64,000 nucleotides of DNA from Adiantum capillus-veneris. Taxonomy: Eukaryota > Streptophyta > Polypodiopsida > Polypodiales > Pteridaceae. Location: NCBI GenBank assembly GCA_014529385.2, contig CM043967.1, positions 9,747,501-9,811,500 of the forward strand, read 5' to 3'. The notes below the pieces were generated by a model. The model worked only from the letters and a program-made list of their open reading frames with translations. It searched no databases and was not told the origin of the DNA. The stretch's first letter is position 1. Every line of letters begins with the position of its first letter. This document shows positions 30,522 through 46,429 of the stretch, piece after piece. Position numbers and translations under genes: made by a program.

Positions 30522-32060
30522 GAGACGAACATTTCATAAGAACTGCGTTGCATGCATCCGCTGAGTGACCTCCTTGACAGCTCCCGCGCCCCAATAATTA
30601 CAGCTAGTGGTGAAAAATTTTCCCACAAACCCAAATATTGTTGAATGTTAAACCCTTTACTTTCAGGTTTAAAAATTCCTATCCAGTTAATTCCGATGCA
30701 CCAAACTGAATGACTGCATACTGGATCATGTTTATCTGAAGTGAAGTTCCACCCATCAGAACCTTGCCAAGCACTCCTCTTGCCTTCCTTCATCACCTGT
30801 TCTCTGCTGAAACCCTTATCAACATTGCTTCTAATACCATGCTCACTTGATAGCACTGCTTGCTGACTCTGAAAAACTGGTAATTCAACTGCCTCACACA
30901 AAGCAACACCTACCACTTTTGGTGTCAACCAATCAAGGTGAGGTGGTTTACCTTGAAATTTCTTCAACCTGAATCCATTAACTGGTTTGTCCACTCTGGA
31001 TCCAAATACATCAGCAACTATAAATGTGCCTTGGCCTAAATCTTCAACAATCTGGTAAGGACCCTTGTACCTCAAAGTCAATTTCCTTGGGAATGGACCA
31101 AGCCTAGAATTATATAGCATCACCCAATCTCCCACTTTGAACAATTTGAACTTGACATTCATAGCTACCCAGGCTTGTCTTCTCCTCTGGATGATCTCAG
31201 TGATGTAAGAACTCACCAGCCTATCCTCTTCTAGCTGCATCAAATACTTACATCTGTGCTTTACTGACAATGCAGGAGACATTTTCTCAGCAGATACTCT
31301 CAAGCTAGGTACCACAAATTCCATAGGTACTACAGCCTCCAACCCATAGACCAACCTGAACGGTGTCATCCTTGTGGTGACTTTGAAAGCAGTCCTGAAT
31401 GACCACAGAGCTGAATCCAACTTCAGGTCCCAATCCTTATGATCATCCTGCACGATCTTTTTCAGAATTTTAACCAAAATTTTGTTGCTACTTTCTTCCT
31501 GTCCATTAACCTGGGGATGATATGGGGTAGACTTCTTGTGTAATATCATGTGAGTTTTAGTCAGCTCCTGTATGACCTCATTCAAAAAATGTGTCCCCCT
31601 ATCACTCACCAACTCAACTGGACACCCAAATCTTGTCATAATGTTATGATACAAAAACTTTGCAACACTGGCTGCTTTGTTATCCTTCAGTGCCACAGCT
31701 TCCACCCACTTAGTGCAATAATCTGTAGCAACCAAAATGTACATGTTCCCCCTAGAGCTAGTGAGCTTCACTGGTCCTACAAAGTCCATACCCCATTTTT
31801 GAAAAGGTTCCAGGGGTAGAATTGGATGATCTGACATCCTGTCCCTATTGTCTGGCTGACCAAGCTTCTGACACACACACCACACACCACACATATTTTG
31901 GCATACTCATGTGCATCTTTTAACAAAGTAGGCCACCACAAACCTGCCTGCAAAATTTTCTTACCTGTAATGTCTCCTGAAAAATGTCCACCAGCTTGTC
32001 CATAGTGGGCTTCCTGTAGAACTGCTGACTATTCAAATTCTGGAACACACCTTCTTATCA
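30506..32060 (-). pseudogene. Integrase of the minus-strand gypsy element
   Basis: The H-H-C-C zinc region reads EAHYGQAGGHFSGD...GLWWPTLLKDAHEYAK, then C-x2-C just before the long open frame at 31894. The catalytic core keeps D (WGMDFVGPV), D (LVSDRGTHFLN) and E (HPQVNGQEESSNK). The C-terminal part has VGDWVMLYNSRLGPFPRKL and RYKGPYQIVEDLG, the usual integrase tail. The 462-codon frame runs on after the integrase with no chromodomain. It ends at 30506, overlapping the start of the additional ORF by about 10 bases. Its N-terminus is separated from RNase H by stops. Confidence 0.9.
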
Positions 32061-32174
32061 CTTGATCAATACCCTTCTTGTATAATGCTCCTGCAATCAC
32101 CAGAAATGGTCTGCTTTTCAATGCAAATTTCTTCCTTTGATAAGGTGAAAACCCTCCTGGAATAACCCCATCAG

Positions 32175-33874
32175 TTAGGTACACCAACATCTGATCATCC
32201 CAAGAATCTGGAACATCCTGCTGAACTGAAATAAATCTACATCAGGTAACTGATCATCCACACCTGTTGGAGATTCCTCTGTTTCCAGTCTGCTCAAATA
32301 ATCTGCCACAGCATGCTCTTTCCCAGGAGTATGAATAATCACAAACTCAAATTCTTGCAAAAGCAACATCCACCTTGATAATCTCCCTGTAAGCATGGGC
32401 TTCTTAACCAAGTACAACAAAGCTTGGTGATCAACATGAAACATAACCCTGTTACTGAGTAAGTAATGCCTGAACTTATTCAATGAATATACCATGCCCA
32501 AAGCCTCTCTCTCTCTCTCTGTCACGGTATAATTCTTTTCTGCTGGGGTCAACATCCTACTTGCATAATACAATGGTCTATACCATCCTCTTACCTTTTC
32601 CTGCATCAACACAGCTCCAATTGCAATATCTGATTCATCAACAAAAACATGAAAAGGCAATGTCCAATCAGGAGGCTGCAATATTGGTGCTACTGATAGC
32701 ATTTTCTTTAACATCTGAAAGGCTATCTCATGTGGTTCATCCCATTTAAAGGCAACATCTTTCTTTGTAAGATGAGTCAAAGGTGCACATATATTAGCCA
32801 AATATCTAATATACCTTGAGTGCCACTTCACCTGGCCCACAAGCCTGCTAAGCTCCTTCACATTCTGAGGCGACTTGGTTATCTGAATTGCTTCAATCTT
32901 TTTGGCATCAATGGCCATCCCATCAGCAGATACTACATGTCCCAATAAAATACCACTCATGACTGCAAGTACACTTTTATATGGATTCAAGACCATGTGA
33001 AATAGTCTGCATCTTTCCAAACATAACTTCAAGCGAACCAAATGCTGATCCTTCTTTCCAAATACTGAAAAGTCATCTACAAAAACCCTCATAAAATCCT
33101 GAAGATAAGGTTCAAATGTCTTATGAGCCACAAAGTTGAAGGAAGGTGGACCATTCTTCAAACCAAAACTCATCACTGTATACACAAATGCTCCCCACTC
33201 AGTGATGAAGGCTGTCTTGTGTTGGTTAGAGCTACCTTGATCTGATTGTAACCTGAAAAACCATCAAGAAAGCTATACATCTCATGTCCAGCTACTGCAT
33301 CCAACACAGCATCACAAAATGGCATAGGGAATGGATCAATAATGGTTACAGCATTTAACTTCCTGTAATCCACACACACCCTCAACTTCCCATTCTTCTT
33401 TGGCACAACAATAATTGGTGACAACCATGACACTTCATTAACTGGCTTGATGAATCCTACTGCTAACAACTTATCTATTTCCTGCTTTACCTGCTTTGCA
33501 AAATTGGGGTTCATTCTGTATCTCTGTTGTATGATTGGTTTAGCATCCTCTCTGAGATTAAAGTGATGTTGATGTAATTCAGGATCAATGTCCTTTACCT
33601 GTGAATAATCCCAAGCAAATACATCTTTATACTCCTGCAACAGCTGAATCAAACCTTTCAAAAATTCACCTTCAGCATGGATGCTGATTCTGACCATCCT
33701 GGGATCTTCTTCAGTTCCCAAATTAAACTCTTTGACTTCATCCTCTTTTACCCTGGTGGAGGTACCAAACCTTTTATCATAGATCTTTTCTACCATTACT
33801 CTTGCTTCCTTCTCCTCTTTATCAATCTGCTCTTTCAGAGGCACCTCTAAATTCCGATCCATCATCTGCAACAC
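32175..33874 (-). pseudogene. Reverse transcriptase and RNase H, one frameshift
   Basis: The RT begins within 33874-33173 (YKDVFAWDYSQV, SPIIVVPKKNGKLRVCVDYR, FLDGFSGYNQIKVA). A frameshift near 33180 leads into 33185-32175, which holds FGLKNGPPSFNF, the catalytic VFVDDFSVFG, and GHVVSADGMAIDAKKIEAI. RNase H follows, with FHVFVDESDIAIGAVLMQ, YYASRMLTPAEKNYTVTERE and HVDHQALLYLV. Catalytic residues D-D of RT and D-E-D of RNase H appear to be present. One indel therefore separates this copy from an open pol frame. Confidence 0.9.
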
Positions 33875-33892
33875 TTCAGATCCAGCAATCTC

Positions 33893-34765
33893 CTAGCCTG
33901 GAACTATTTCTACTTCATCCTCACGGTGATCTTCATCCTTCTGTATTATCCCTTCTACATCAACCTCAAAGACAGGCACAACAGTGGGATTAGCTCTCAA
34001 AAATTCCTCCTCTTCATCATCTTCTAGTGCATCTGCCAAGTTTATGGTCTGAGCACATAATGGTTTAGTCTTTGGAGGGATTTGTTTTCTTCCCTGCATT
34101 GATATGGTTACTGACTGCTTCCCTTTTCTCATCATGACAACATTTTCTCCCCAATCCTGCTCAACTCTAGCTTGTCTAAACCAGGGTCTTCCCAACAGCA
34201 TCTTGTAGGAAGAATTTGAATCCTTCATTCTAAGTACCACAAAGTTCACAAAAGAAAACCATAGCTACAATTTCAATTGCTTGCTGCTTGAGAATGCCTA
34301 AAGGCTGGACTCTCCTCTGGTCTGTCATCTTCACTTGAATGGTGTTGGAGCTAATGTTCCTCCTAACTTTAGTCTTCTATAAACCTCCTCAAAAAGTATA
34401 TTCACCCCTGATCCTCCATCCAATAGCACCTCTTTGAATAGCATGCCTTGAAACATTACTGCCACAACAGGTACTACAAAATCCACATCTGCTGGATCAA
34501 TCTGCAACATTACTTCAGGATACTGGTTTGCCAACACTTGGTCTTGCTGACCCTGAAGCTTCTTCAACAATTTCTCCTTAAAGGCTGGAACTATACATAA
34601 TAATTGATCCAATGACAATTGCAAGGGAGAGTTCACAAGTACCTCAAACCAATCTTTGTCTTCTTTTGTTGGCATCAAACTTGGCCCGTCAAGCTGATGC
34701 TGCTTCTTGGATACCTCCAACTCTTCATTCTTCTCCTCTGCATACTGAACCTGCTCCTTGTGCAC
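33893..34765 (-). pseudogene. Aspartic protease region of the minus-strand gypsy element
   Basis: The first block (34765-34331) carries the retropepsin active site VLLDGGSGVNILFEEVYRRL. The second block (34249-33893) carries the C-terminal flap/dimer element MLLGRPWFRQARVEQDW. They are in different frames around 34330-34250. D-G-G-S in place of D-T-G-A is common in this branch of Ty3/gypsy elements. Confidence 0.82.
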
Positions 34766-34982
34766 TTTTTCATGAACCTTCCCTCACATCTTTCTGCTCT
34801 CTCCAATTAATTGGTCCCTTAGCGTTTTCTCTTGTGACTGCCAATGCTTCAACTTCTTCCACCTGACCACATTGGTAACAATCACAATACCATCATTCTT
34901 CATGTTCCTTATGCTCAGTCTGATGTACTATGACTGGCTCTGGTTCCTACTGCTCCTGAATTTCCACCAAAATAACATTAGC

Positions 34983-36437
34983 CTAAGCTTGTTGATTATG
35001 TTGTGGTTGCTGCTGCACTCCCTGTTGGTCTGTTTGACCAGGCCTCACAATGGGCATCCCTCTTTCTCCCCTGTGTCTAACCCATAGTTCACAATTGAGA
35101 CCAACCCAATGGTCTGGTGATCCACAATAGACACAAGGAATCACTCTGTCTCCTCTTCTCTGATTATTGTTTTGCTCTCTCCAAGGAGGTCTTGGAGGTC
35201 TTGGTGGTCTATTAAATGGTTGTATTTCTCTAAATGGAGCTACCTGATTTGTTGCAGCTTCACCTCTACCTCTTCCTGCATTTGGCTGCTCCCTATTCCT
35301 GGGGTTAAACCAACACCTAGAGGTGGCATGTCCTTCTTTGTCACATATTTCACAATACAACTTAGCTTTGGGTGCCAACACTGAATAACCAATGCTCTTT
35401 AATTTACTCACCAATTGCCCTTCCTGAGTTGCTTTGTCCTTTTTGGAATTCTTCTTTGTGCTTTTCTTCTTCCTCTTTGACTTTTCTTCAACATCACTTG
35501 ACTCAGTATCATCATCTGAATCAATCTTCATCAATTTCATGAGCATCAGTGGAGTCTGACTGATCATCAGAATCATCATCTTCTTTGGACCTGCTCTTCA
35601 TTTTGGGTCTGCCAAGTCTTTTTTCCACTCTAACTACTGCATCAACCAGTGCAACGAAACCTGGACCTATATCCACACTTTCCACAACATTCTTTAAATC
35701 TTTTCTCAAACCTGTCAAAAAATATCCTGCCAACATCTCATCAGTGGGCCTCTCATTGCCCTGAAGTCTTTCAACCAAAACTCTGAACTTTTGAGCAAAA
35801 TCTTCAACCACCATATCCTTTTGTCTGATCACCCTGAGTTTCTTCAAAATGTATGTAGGAGTCTTCTCCTTTCTGAATCTCTGTAAAATGGATGCTTTCA
35901 AAGCATTATAGGTAGCAAAACAGCTATCCCATATTGGCTAAACCAACTCATGGCTTTGCCTTCTAATGTAGCTACAAATTGCTCCATCTTTGTTTGGTCA
36001 TTATGCAAGGCATGATAACCACTAGCTTGCCACTTTGTTTCAAACTGGGCAGGATGACAGTCTGCATCTTCTTTCAATTTTCCTCTAAATTTGGTTGCTT
36101 TCACCGTAGGGTTTGGATGGGCCATGGGAGGATTTTTGGGTGGTCTCCTAGGTCTTTGCCTGGTAGCCCCCTGTAGTGGGTCAAAGTGAAGCCTTCTTCT
36201 TGTCCCTGCAGGTCTTCCTGTCAAGGCAAGTGCTCCAAAAAATTGCCTCACATGCCTCCCATATGCTCTCTTAGAACCCTCAGCCCCTTGGTTCAATAAC
36301 TCCTCTTCACTGTCACCAAACTCCTCCTCTCCATCAGAGGCATCATCATAATGAAAAGGATCAATATCAAGGTTTCCTGCTCGCGCCCGTGCCCTCGTAT
36401 AATAAACTCTGCCTACTCTCCTCTCTTGTTGTGACAT
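34983..36437 (-). pseudogene. Gag of the minus-strand gypsy element, two frameshifts
   Basis: Three overlapping frames. In 36437-35898, MSQQERRVGRVYYTRARAR opens an acidic/basic N-terminus, followed by FETKWQASGYHAL and GKAMSWFSQYG. In 35901-35521, ILQRFRKEKTPTYILKKL, VEDFAQKFRVLVERLQ and GYFLTGLRKDL complete the retrotransposon gag core. In 35579-34983 lies a zinc knuckle CEICDKEGHATSRC and a second, C-terminal CVYCGSPDHWVGLNC with one extra residue before the last Cys. The start ATG at 36437 lies about 40 bases after the 5' LTR end. Confidence 0.85.
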
Positions 36438-36478
36438 ACATGATTCTCCACAGATTCACAACAGCAGGATCGCCAAAG

Positions 36479-36876
36479 TGTTGGGGTTCTTCAACACACA
36501 CAATACTTAGGTGTTGACAACATGTCACACACACTAAAGACAGAGTTAGATAAAGCCAAACATATTCAACTCATCAGCATTTCACTATTCACCAAATTTT
36601 GACATAGCAGACTGAAGAACAAACATGAATCATAGAGCAAGAGACTACACAGTTGATCCATCTAGGTCTAAAGATAACTTCCATTTCAGCCAAAATTACA
36701 TTCTCGCGTAAACCAGCATGACCTTTAAATAGGAACTTCTGACAGTTATAACTGTTACATCCGATTGACCAAAATCCGACTTATCAAGACTCCGACTTAC
36801 TAAGATCCAACTGACTAAGAGTTGATTGATTAAACATAAGTACAAGTACTGATCTGGTGCAGGTGCAGGGTCAACA
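36479..36876 (-). repeat. 5' LTR of the minus-strand gypsy element
   Basis: 398 bp; TTTAAATAGG (36723-36732 on the + strand) lies in a position that could act in transcription. On the minus strand the LTR is followed by TTGGCGATCCTGCTG, where a primer binding site is expected; I cannot assign its tRNA. Confidence 0.95.
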
Positions 36877-36881
36877 ACTGT

Positions 36882-38740
36882 CAAATGCCTTGTGAAAGTC
36901 CACAAAGCAGCACCAGGGTCTCCTCTTCCGTGCCTTCTCTCCGTCTATCAGACAGCGAAGCACGAAAATGTGATCGATAGTTGAGAAAGTGCATCTGAAA
37001 CCTGCCTGTCCTGGTGCCCGTATCCCTGATGACTCTGCATGTGTGCTAAGCTCTACCTCAAGAACTGCCCCATATAGTTTGGCTAGTGTGTGGCCAATCA
37101 TGATAGTCTTGTAGTTCCTTGGATCCAGAGTGTCACCAGATTTGTGGATAGGCACAATGGTGTGCCTGCGCGGTTGAAGGGATGTGCTATCAAGGGGGAG
37201 AGAGTGTGCCGCATAGATCAGGTACTCGCTCTGTAGGCCGGTATGATCTCCTGACCGGCCGTGCTATAGGCGCCGAATGGCCCTCTCCACCATAGTAGAT
37301 GTAAATAAAATCGAGGTGGTAGGTCGAGGGTCGGATGGCTCTGGGATCCCAGGTATCTGGTATAGGCGCTCGACATAGGCATGCCAGGTCTGAGGGTCCT
37401 CCAGTGGGGTAGTAGGACGTGGCTCTCTGAGAATCCTCCATGTTGTGGTGCAGTCTGTACTCATGAGAAGGTGATATAGCTCAAGCTCCTGCGCCTCCTT
37501 GAAGGCCCGCCGTTTACGGTGTGTAATGGCCTTCATCGGTCTCCTGAACTCGCTCACGGTGATCTCCTCTAAGGCTCGTCGAGCCCGTAGCTGTCTATAT
37601 AAGTCTCTACACTCCCCGTCATACCATTTTTTCTGGGGCATCGTCCTAGAGGGTGGGGGTCGGCCACTGTGAGTAGTGTGTGGGAAGCAACTGAGAGCTG
37701 AAGTGTGAAGAACTGCGGAGAGCTGCCTACTGAGTGTAGAGAGTGGTGTATCTGGGTTGAGAGCATAGATCCCGTCATATACATGTGATGAATAGACTCT
37801 GGCAAGCTCATGTGTGAAATGTATGGTAGTGTGTGGCGTGGGTGGGGTGGTGTGTGTGAAATGGGTGAACTAGTGAAAGAAAGAGCAAGGTATGCGCGGT
37901 CAGTCCCGATAGGTAGTGGTGGGATGGTGAAGGATGTGAGCAGGTGGGCTGCCTCTCTTAGGCCGATGATGTAATCCACTGTACTACCCCCGCCTAATAC
38001 TGATGGTGGTATGCAAGTCCAGCCTCCAGATGATGGCCATTTCGCCATCCCGTTATAGATAACGAGACAATGCTGTGATCCCAAACGGAGTATGTGTCTC
38101 CCATATGGTGTAGGTGTGGTGGTATCTCTGGAGGTCCTCTCTGCCTCTATGTTCTCTAAGGTGGAGAATAGCTCTGGGTCATCAAAGTCGTAGATGCCAC
38201 AATGTCTACTTTGTGTCGTGGCGTTGAAGTCCCCCATAAGGAAGACTTCCCCTAGTCTGGAGTACTCCATGATCCCCTCCCCAAAGACACGTATATGGTG
38301 AGTGTGTATCATCCTCCTCCTCTCCTACATGTGTATGGGTCTCCTCTACCCCTGCTCCTCCTGCATGTGCAAATCTAGAGCTGCTAGGTGTGAAGTAGCA
38401 AATGGAAATGTATAGAGTGTGCTCCTTCGATAGCTCAATTCGTATCCACATGTAGCGTGCCTCTGGGTCGCGGGCTACTATCTGTATCCTGCTGCGAAGT
38501 GAGTGGCGATAGAGGACTTCTACTCTGCCAGATCCTCTAGAAGTGTTGTGCCGTGTGCACTTCTTGTGTAGAGACTCCCACTGGTAATCTTGTACTCTAG
38601 GTAGGCCTCTCGAGACTCGTATGTGTCTCTTTGAGTAGAACAATGTCTCGATCATGCATCACCTCCTCTAGTCTCCCTGGATGTGTCCATAGAGAGCCAT
38701 TGCAGTTCCAAACTACCATGTGTATCTCCTCGTATATTGT
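36882..38740 (-). pseudogene. L1-like LINE C, ORF2 N-terminal part (endonuclease to RT fingers)
   Basis: From right to left on the minus strand: MVVWNCNGSLW (endonuclease start, about 38720); IYLDDDLTRMQ of ORF1 lies just upstream. The endonuclease reads RYMWIRIELSKEHTLYISIC, then after a frameshift VFLMGDFNATTQSRHCG and STVDYIIGL. The linker runs WYDGECRDLYRQLRARR to TMVERAIRRL. The RT start reads MPIHKSGDTLDPRNYKTIMI, GQAGFRCTFSTIDHIF and CCFVDFHKAFDS, where the gypsy element is inserted. The reading frame at the insertion matches that on the far side of the gypsy element, showing the two halves were one ORF. Confidence 0.85.
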
Positions 38741-38839
38741 CCCGTAGGCCACGAGTCCCTATGCTACGGCCTTGCCATCAATGATGACTCGACCGTCTTG
38801 GTAGGAGGCCCATTTTCCCTCTTTGCTTGCTTGGTCGAG

Positions 38840-39260
38840 GCATGCATGCTCTCCTATGTTCTACTTGCATCCTTGTGAGGTCATCATCAAGATAGATGGG
38901 TGCCCCCATGAGGCCTCATAGGATGACCCTCTTGCCGATGAAGAGGGTATGGGCTTCTTCCGATGGAAATTGGAGGATGAGGGGCCTCTTTTTGGTTGGG
39001 TCTTTACCGGCTTTCCAAGCTTTGGTGAAGGGGGTTGGGTCTTCTATCTTGTACCCAAGTTTGGTACATAGGGTTTTTCCATCTTTCTCGGGGGTGGAGT
39101 CTTTCCCTTCTTCCATGCCGGTGACTCGTACATTTAGGCGGCGGGCATGCCGCATCTTCTCCTCTTCGAGTGTGGTGTGTTCAAGGAGGGCCTTGCCACA
39201 AGTTTTTTTTTCAAAATTGGCAGAGTGGCGACATACGACAAAGGCATGCTTAGGCAACAA
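38840..39260 (-). pseudogene. L1-like LINE C ORF1 C-terminal part
   Basis: RRLNVRVTGMEEGKD, KLGYKIEDPTPFTKAWKAGK and RPLILQFPSEEAHTLFIGKR follow the ORF1p pattern of L1-type LINEs (RRM-like region followed by the C-terminal domain). The typical ending IYLDDDLTRMQ comes after a TAG and a frame change at about 38890. ORF2 follows 3' on the same strand. The N-terminal coiled coil is only partly recognisable (GKALLEHTTLEEEKMRHARR). Confidence 0.78.
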
Positions 39261-39276
39261 AATGGTGCCGCAGTGA

Positions 39277-39825
39277 CAGTGTGAATGTGCCCTAAGTAGT
39301 GGAGAGGCTTGATCTTCTCAACGGTCAGAACGTTGAGAAGAAGAAGAAGAAGAGCGTTTTAACGTCGTAGGAAACTATCCCAAGAGACCTTCAAGACCTT
39401 GACCTTGAGAACAATAATGCCTGGAGTGGACTTTTAGAAGAATCCTTGTTGTAGGGAGTGATTGGCGAGCAGCCTGCTTCTAACCATAAGAGGGCGGAGC
39501 GGACCCTACCTTAATCGAGCACGTTCAGCCAAAAGCCCTGGTAGTGGCAGCCAACCATGGAGCTACCTACCTACCTGAGGAGGAGGAAATCCACGGTCCA
39601 CCTAGCAGCTACTCATACAGCGCAATATAAAACGAGACAACTTAAGTCGTCCCTGTCTATGATATCTCCTCTCTTCTAATTCCTCTGATCCGATTTATGA
39701 AGAGGAATTGAAGCGCTCTCTAATTACAAGGCGCAATTATAATGCAGCCCTAACAATTAACACTCTAATTAATATACAGGCTAGGCTGCAATATTGCCTC
39801 ACTAACGTCAATCTCATCATTTGAA
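39277..39825 (+). promoter_or_regulatory. Upstream region of the pectate lyase gene
   Basis: No protein is recognised in this gap. An AT-rich stretch with ATTAATATAC at about 39767-39776 lies ~50 bases before the start codon and could serve as a TATA element with a short leader. A (GAA)n stretch lies near 39339-39353. The assignment rests only on position. Confidence 0.35.
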
Positions 39826-45104
<5,279 letters not shown>

Positions 45105-45414
45105 AGCTCTACTCTCGTGTCTCACCTAATTGTACTCCAATTTTACTCTTGCCAATTTTTTGCAACATGCAATAATGGACACTCATGTTTGCTATCAATT
45201 AAGTTGCCGACCAATGTACATTATTAACAACACTTTTCCAAAATCCATTCTTGCTACAAGTAGACTAGTGTGATTAGATTAGCGCACATTACTTTGGGGA
45301 TTCTAGTTTGTCTCACTTGAGACTTCACTCGATAGCATGCTCCTGAAACCCAATGACGCAATTATGCGATAACTCTTTAATGAGAAAGTTATGGCAATCA
45401 ACATTGAATCTATT
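45105..45414. other. 3' flank of the pectate lyase gene
   Basis: Probably the 3' UTR and flank. AATAATGG near 45171 is the nearest polyadenylation-like signal; no canonical AATAAA was seen close to the stop. Confidence 0.4.
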
Positions 45415-45430
45415 AAGAAGGTGAAGGTTG

Positions 45431-45579
45431 AGAAGGTCAATGGGTGTTGGCCTAGTGGTGAAGGTGATGGGCTCTAAGCGCACCCAATATGGTTCAACCC
45501 TTGAGACACGTGGGTGTGGGGGTGAGTGGGCGCAATCCCATAAAACTAGTCGAAGCGAAGCTTCGAATGGCAAAAAAAG
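45431..45579 (+). mobile_element. tRNA-derived SINE with 16-bp target duplication
   Basis: A box A-like TGGCCTAGTGG (45448-45458) and a box B GGTTCAACCC (45491-45500) are spaced as in a tRNA-type RNA polymerase III promoter. The body ends in an A-rich tail (CAAAAAAAG). It is flanked by AAGAAGGTGAAGGTTG (45415-45430) and AAGAAGGTGAAGCTTG (45580-45595), which match at 15 of 16 positions. This is the expected result of LINE-mediated retroposition. Confidence 0.8.
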
Positions 45580-45595
45580 AAGAAGGTGAAGCTTG

Positions 45596-45947
45596 CATTC
45601 AACCTAATAAGGACAATTGCTTTTCAATATCCAAGTTACAACCCATTCTTGTTTTTTGAGAAGCTTCCTCATGATCATAGATCATAGTACGTGGGTCCAA
45701 AAGCCATTGTTTGTATACATCTGAACAAATTTTTGAGTACAGACAGTCCACATGTTTGAGCCGCCTTGATCACACTATTTGTTTAAGTGACAAAGTAGAG
45801 CAAACAATTTCCATTCTATTGCTATTTTATTTTAGCACTTCCTAGAACCATCCCGGATTTGGTTTAATAGGTTATAATGGAAATTACATGAATGTCTTGC
45901 TACAATATCGAGCATGGAAAGGAGTAACAAATGAAGAGCCACCTTTG

Positions 45948-45989
<42 letters not shown>

Positions 45990-46362
45990 GAAGAAGAAGA
46001 GAATTCATACGTACCTTTGTAACCAGTGTTATAGTTGCTGCATAATTTTTTCATAAATAAGATTGTCTAGTTGAAGGGCCAAGATTTGGGCCATCCAAAT
46101 GGGCATTCTTATTTCTAAACTTGCAAAAGAAAGATTTAACACATTGCCATTAGGTCTCCCCAATCTCAAGAAAAAAAAAATCTTTCAAAACATATTAAGT
46201 GCATAAGCTAAGGGCGAGTTTAGGAAATGAAAAGACAAATGAAGGTGGAAAGTCAAAAAATATATGAAGTTCGAAAGTCAAATACCTTTTATGTCCATAT
46301 AAAGAGGTGTTTCTCTTCTCTTTTATTTCTTTATAGCGTTTTCTTCTCTTTAAAGTGTCCTT

Positions 46363-46363
<1 letters not shown>
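45596..46363. other. No gene recognised; AT-rich, (AG)n at 45950-45983
   Basis: Apart from the AG array and a GAA-rich stretch after it, nothing is recognised on either strand. Confidence 0.4.

Positions 46364-46426
<63 letters not shown>
46364..46426. repeat. (CT)n array
   Basis: An uninterrupted CT run of about 63 bp. Confidence 0.97.

Positions 46427-46429
<3 letters not shown>

Larger units (their letters stand above)
27943..36876 (-). mobile_element. Complete Ty3/gypsy element with an extra 3' ORF
   Basis: An 8934-bp element, all genes on the minus strand, with LTRs at 27943-28333 and 36479-36876 (TGTTG...CAACA ends). Its perfect 5-bp target duplication is ACTGT (27938-27942 and 36877-36881). 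It sits inside LINE C, which it splits within the RT palm. The order is gag (36.44-34.98 kb), protease (34.77-33.9), RT/RNase H (33.87-32.18), integrase (about 32.06-31.2) and an additional ORF (30.52-28.42). The RT motif VFVDDFSVFG and the additional ORF point to the non-chromovirus Tat/Athila side of Ty3/gypsy; no chromodomain is seen. Each ORF has few lesions and the LTRs are very similar, so the insertion is fairly young. Confidence 0.92.

Noticed and set aside
30506-30760. Envelope-like gene after the integrase
   Set aside because: No signal peptide, membrane segment or cleavage-site pattern is visible in the integrase extension or in the following ORF.
45448-45500. Functional tRNA gene
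   Set aside because: Only box A- and box B-like words are present. The sequence does not fold into acceptor and anticodon stems and is bounded by a long target duplication and an A-rich tail, so a SINE fits better.
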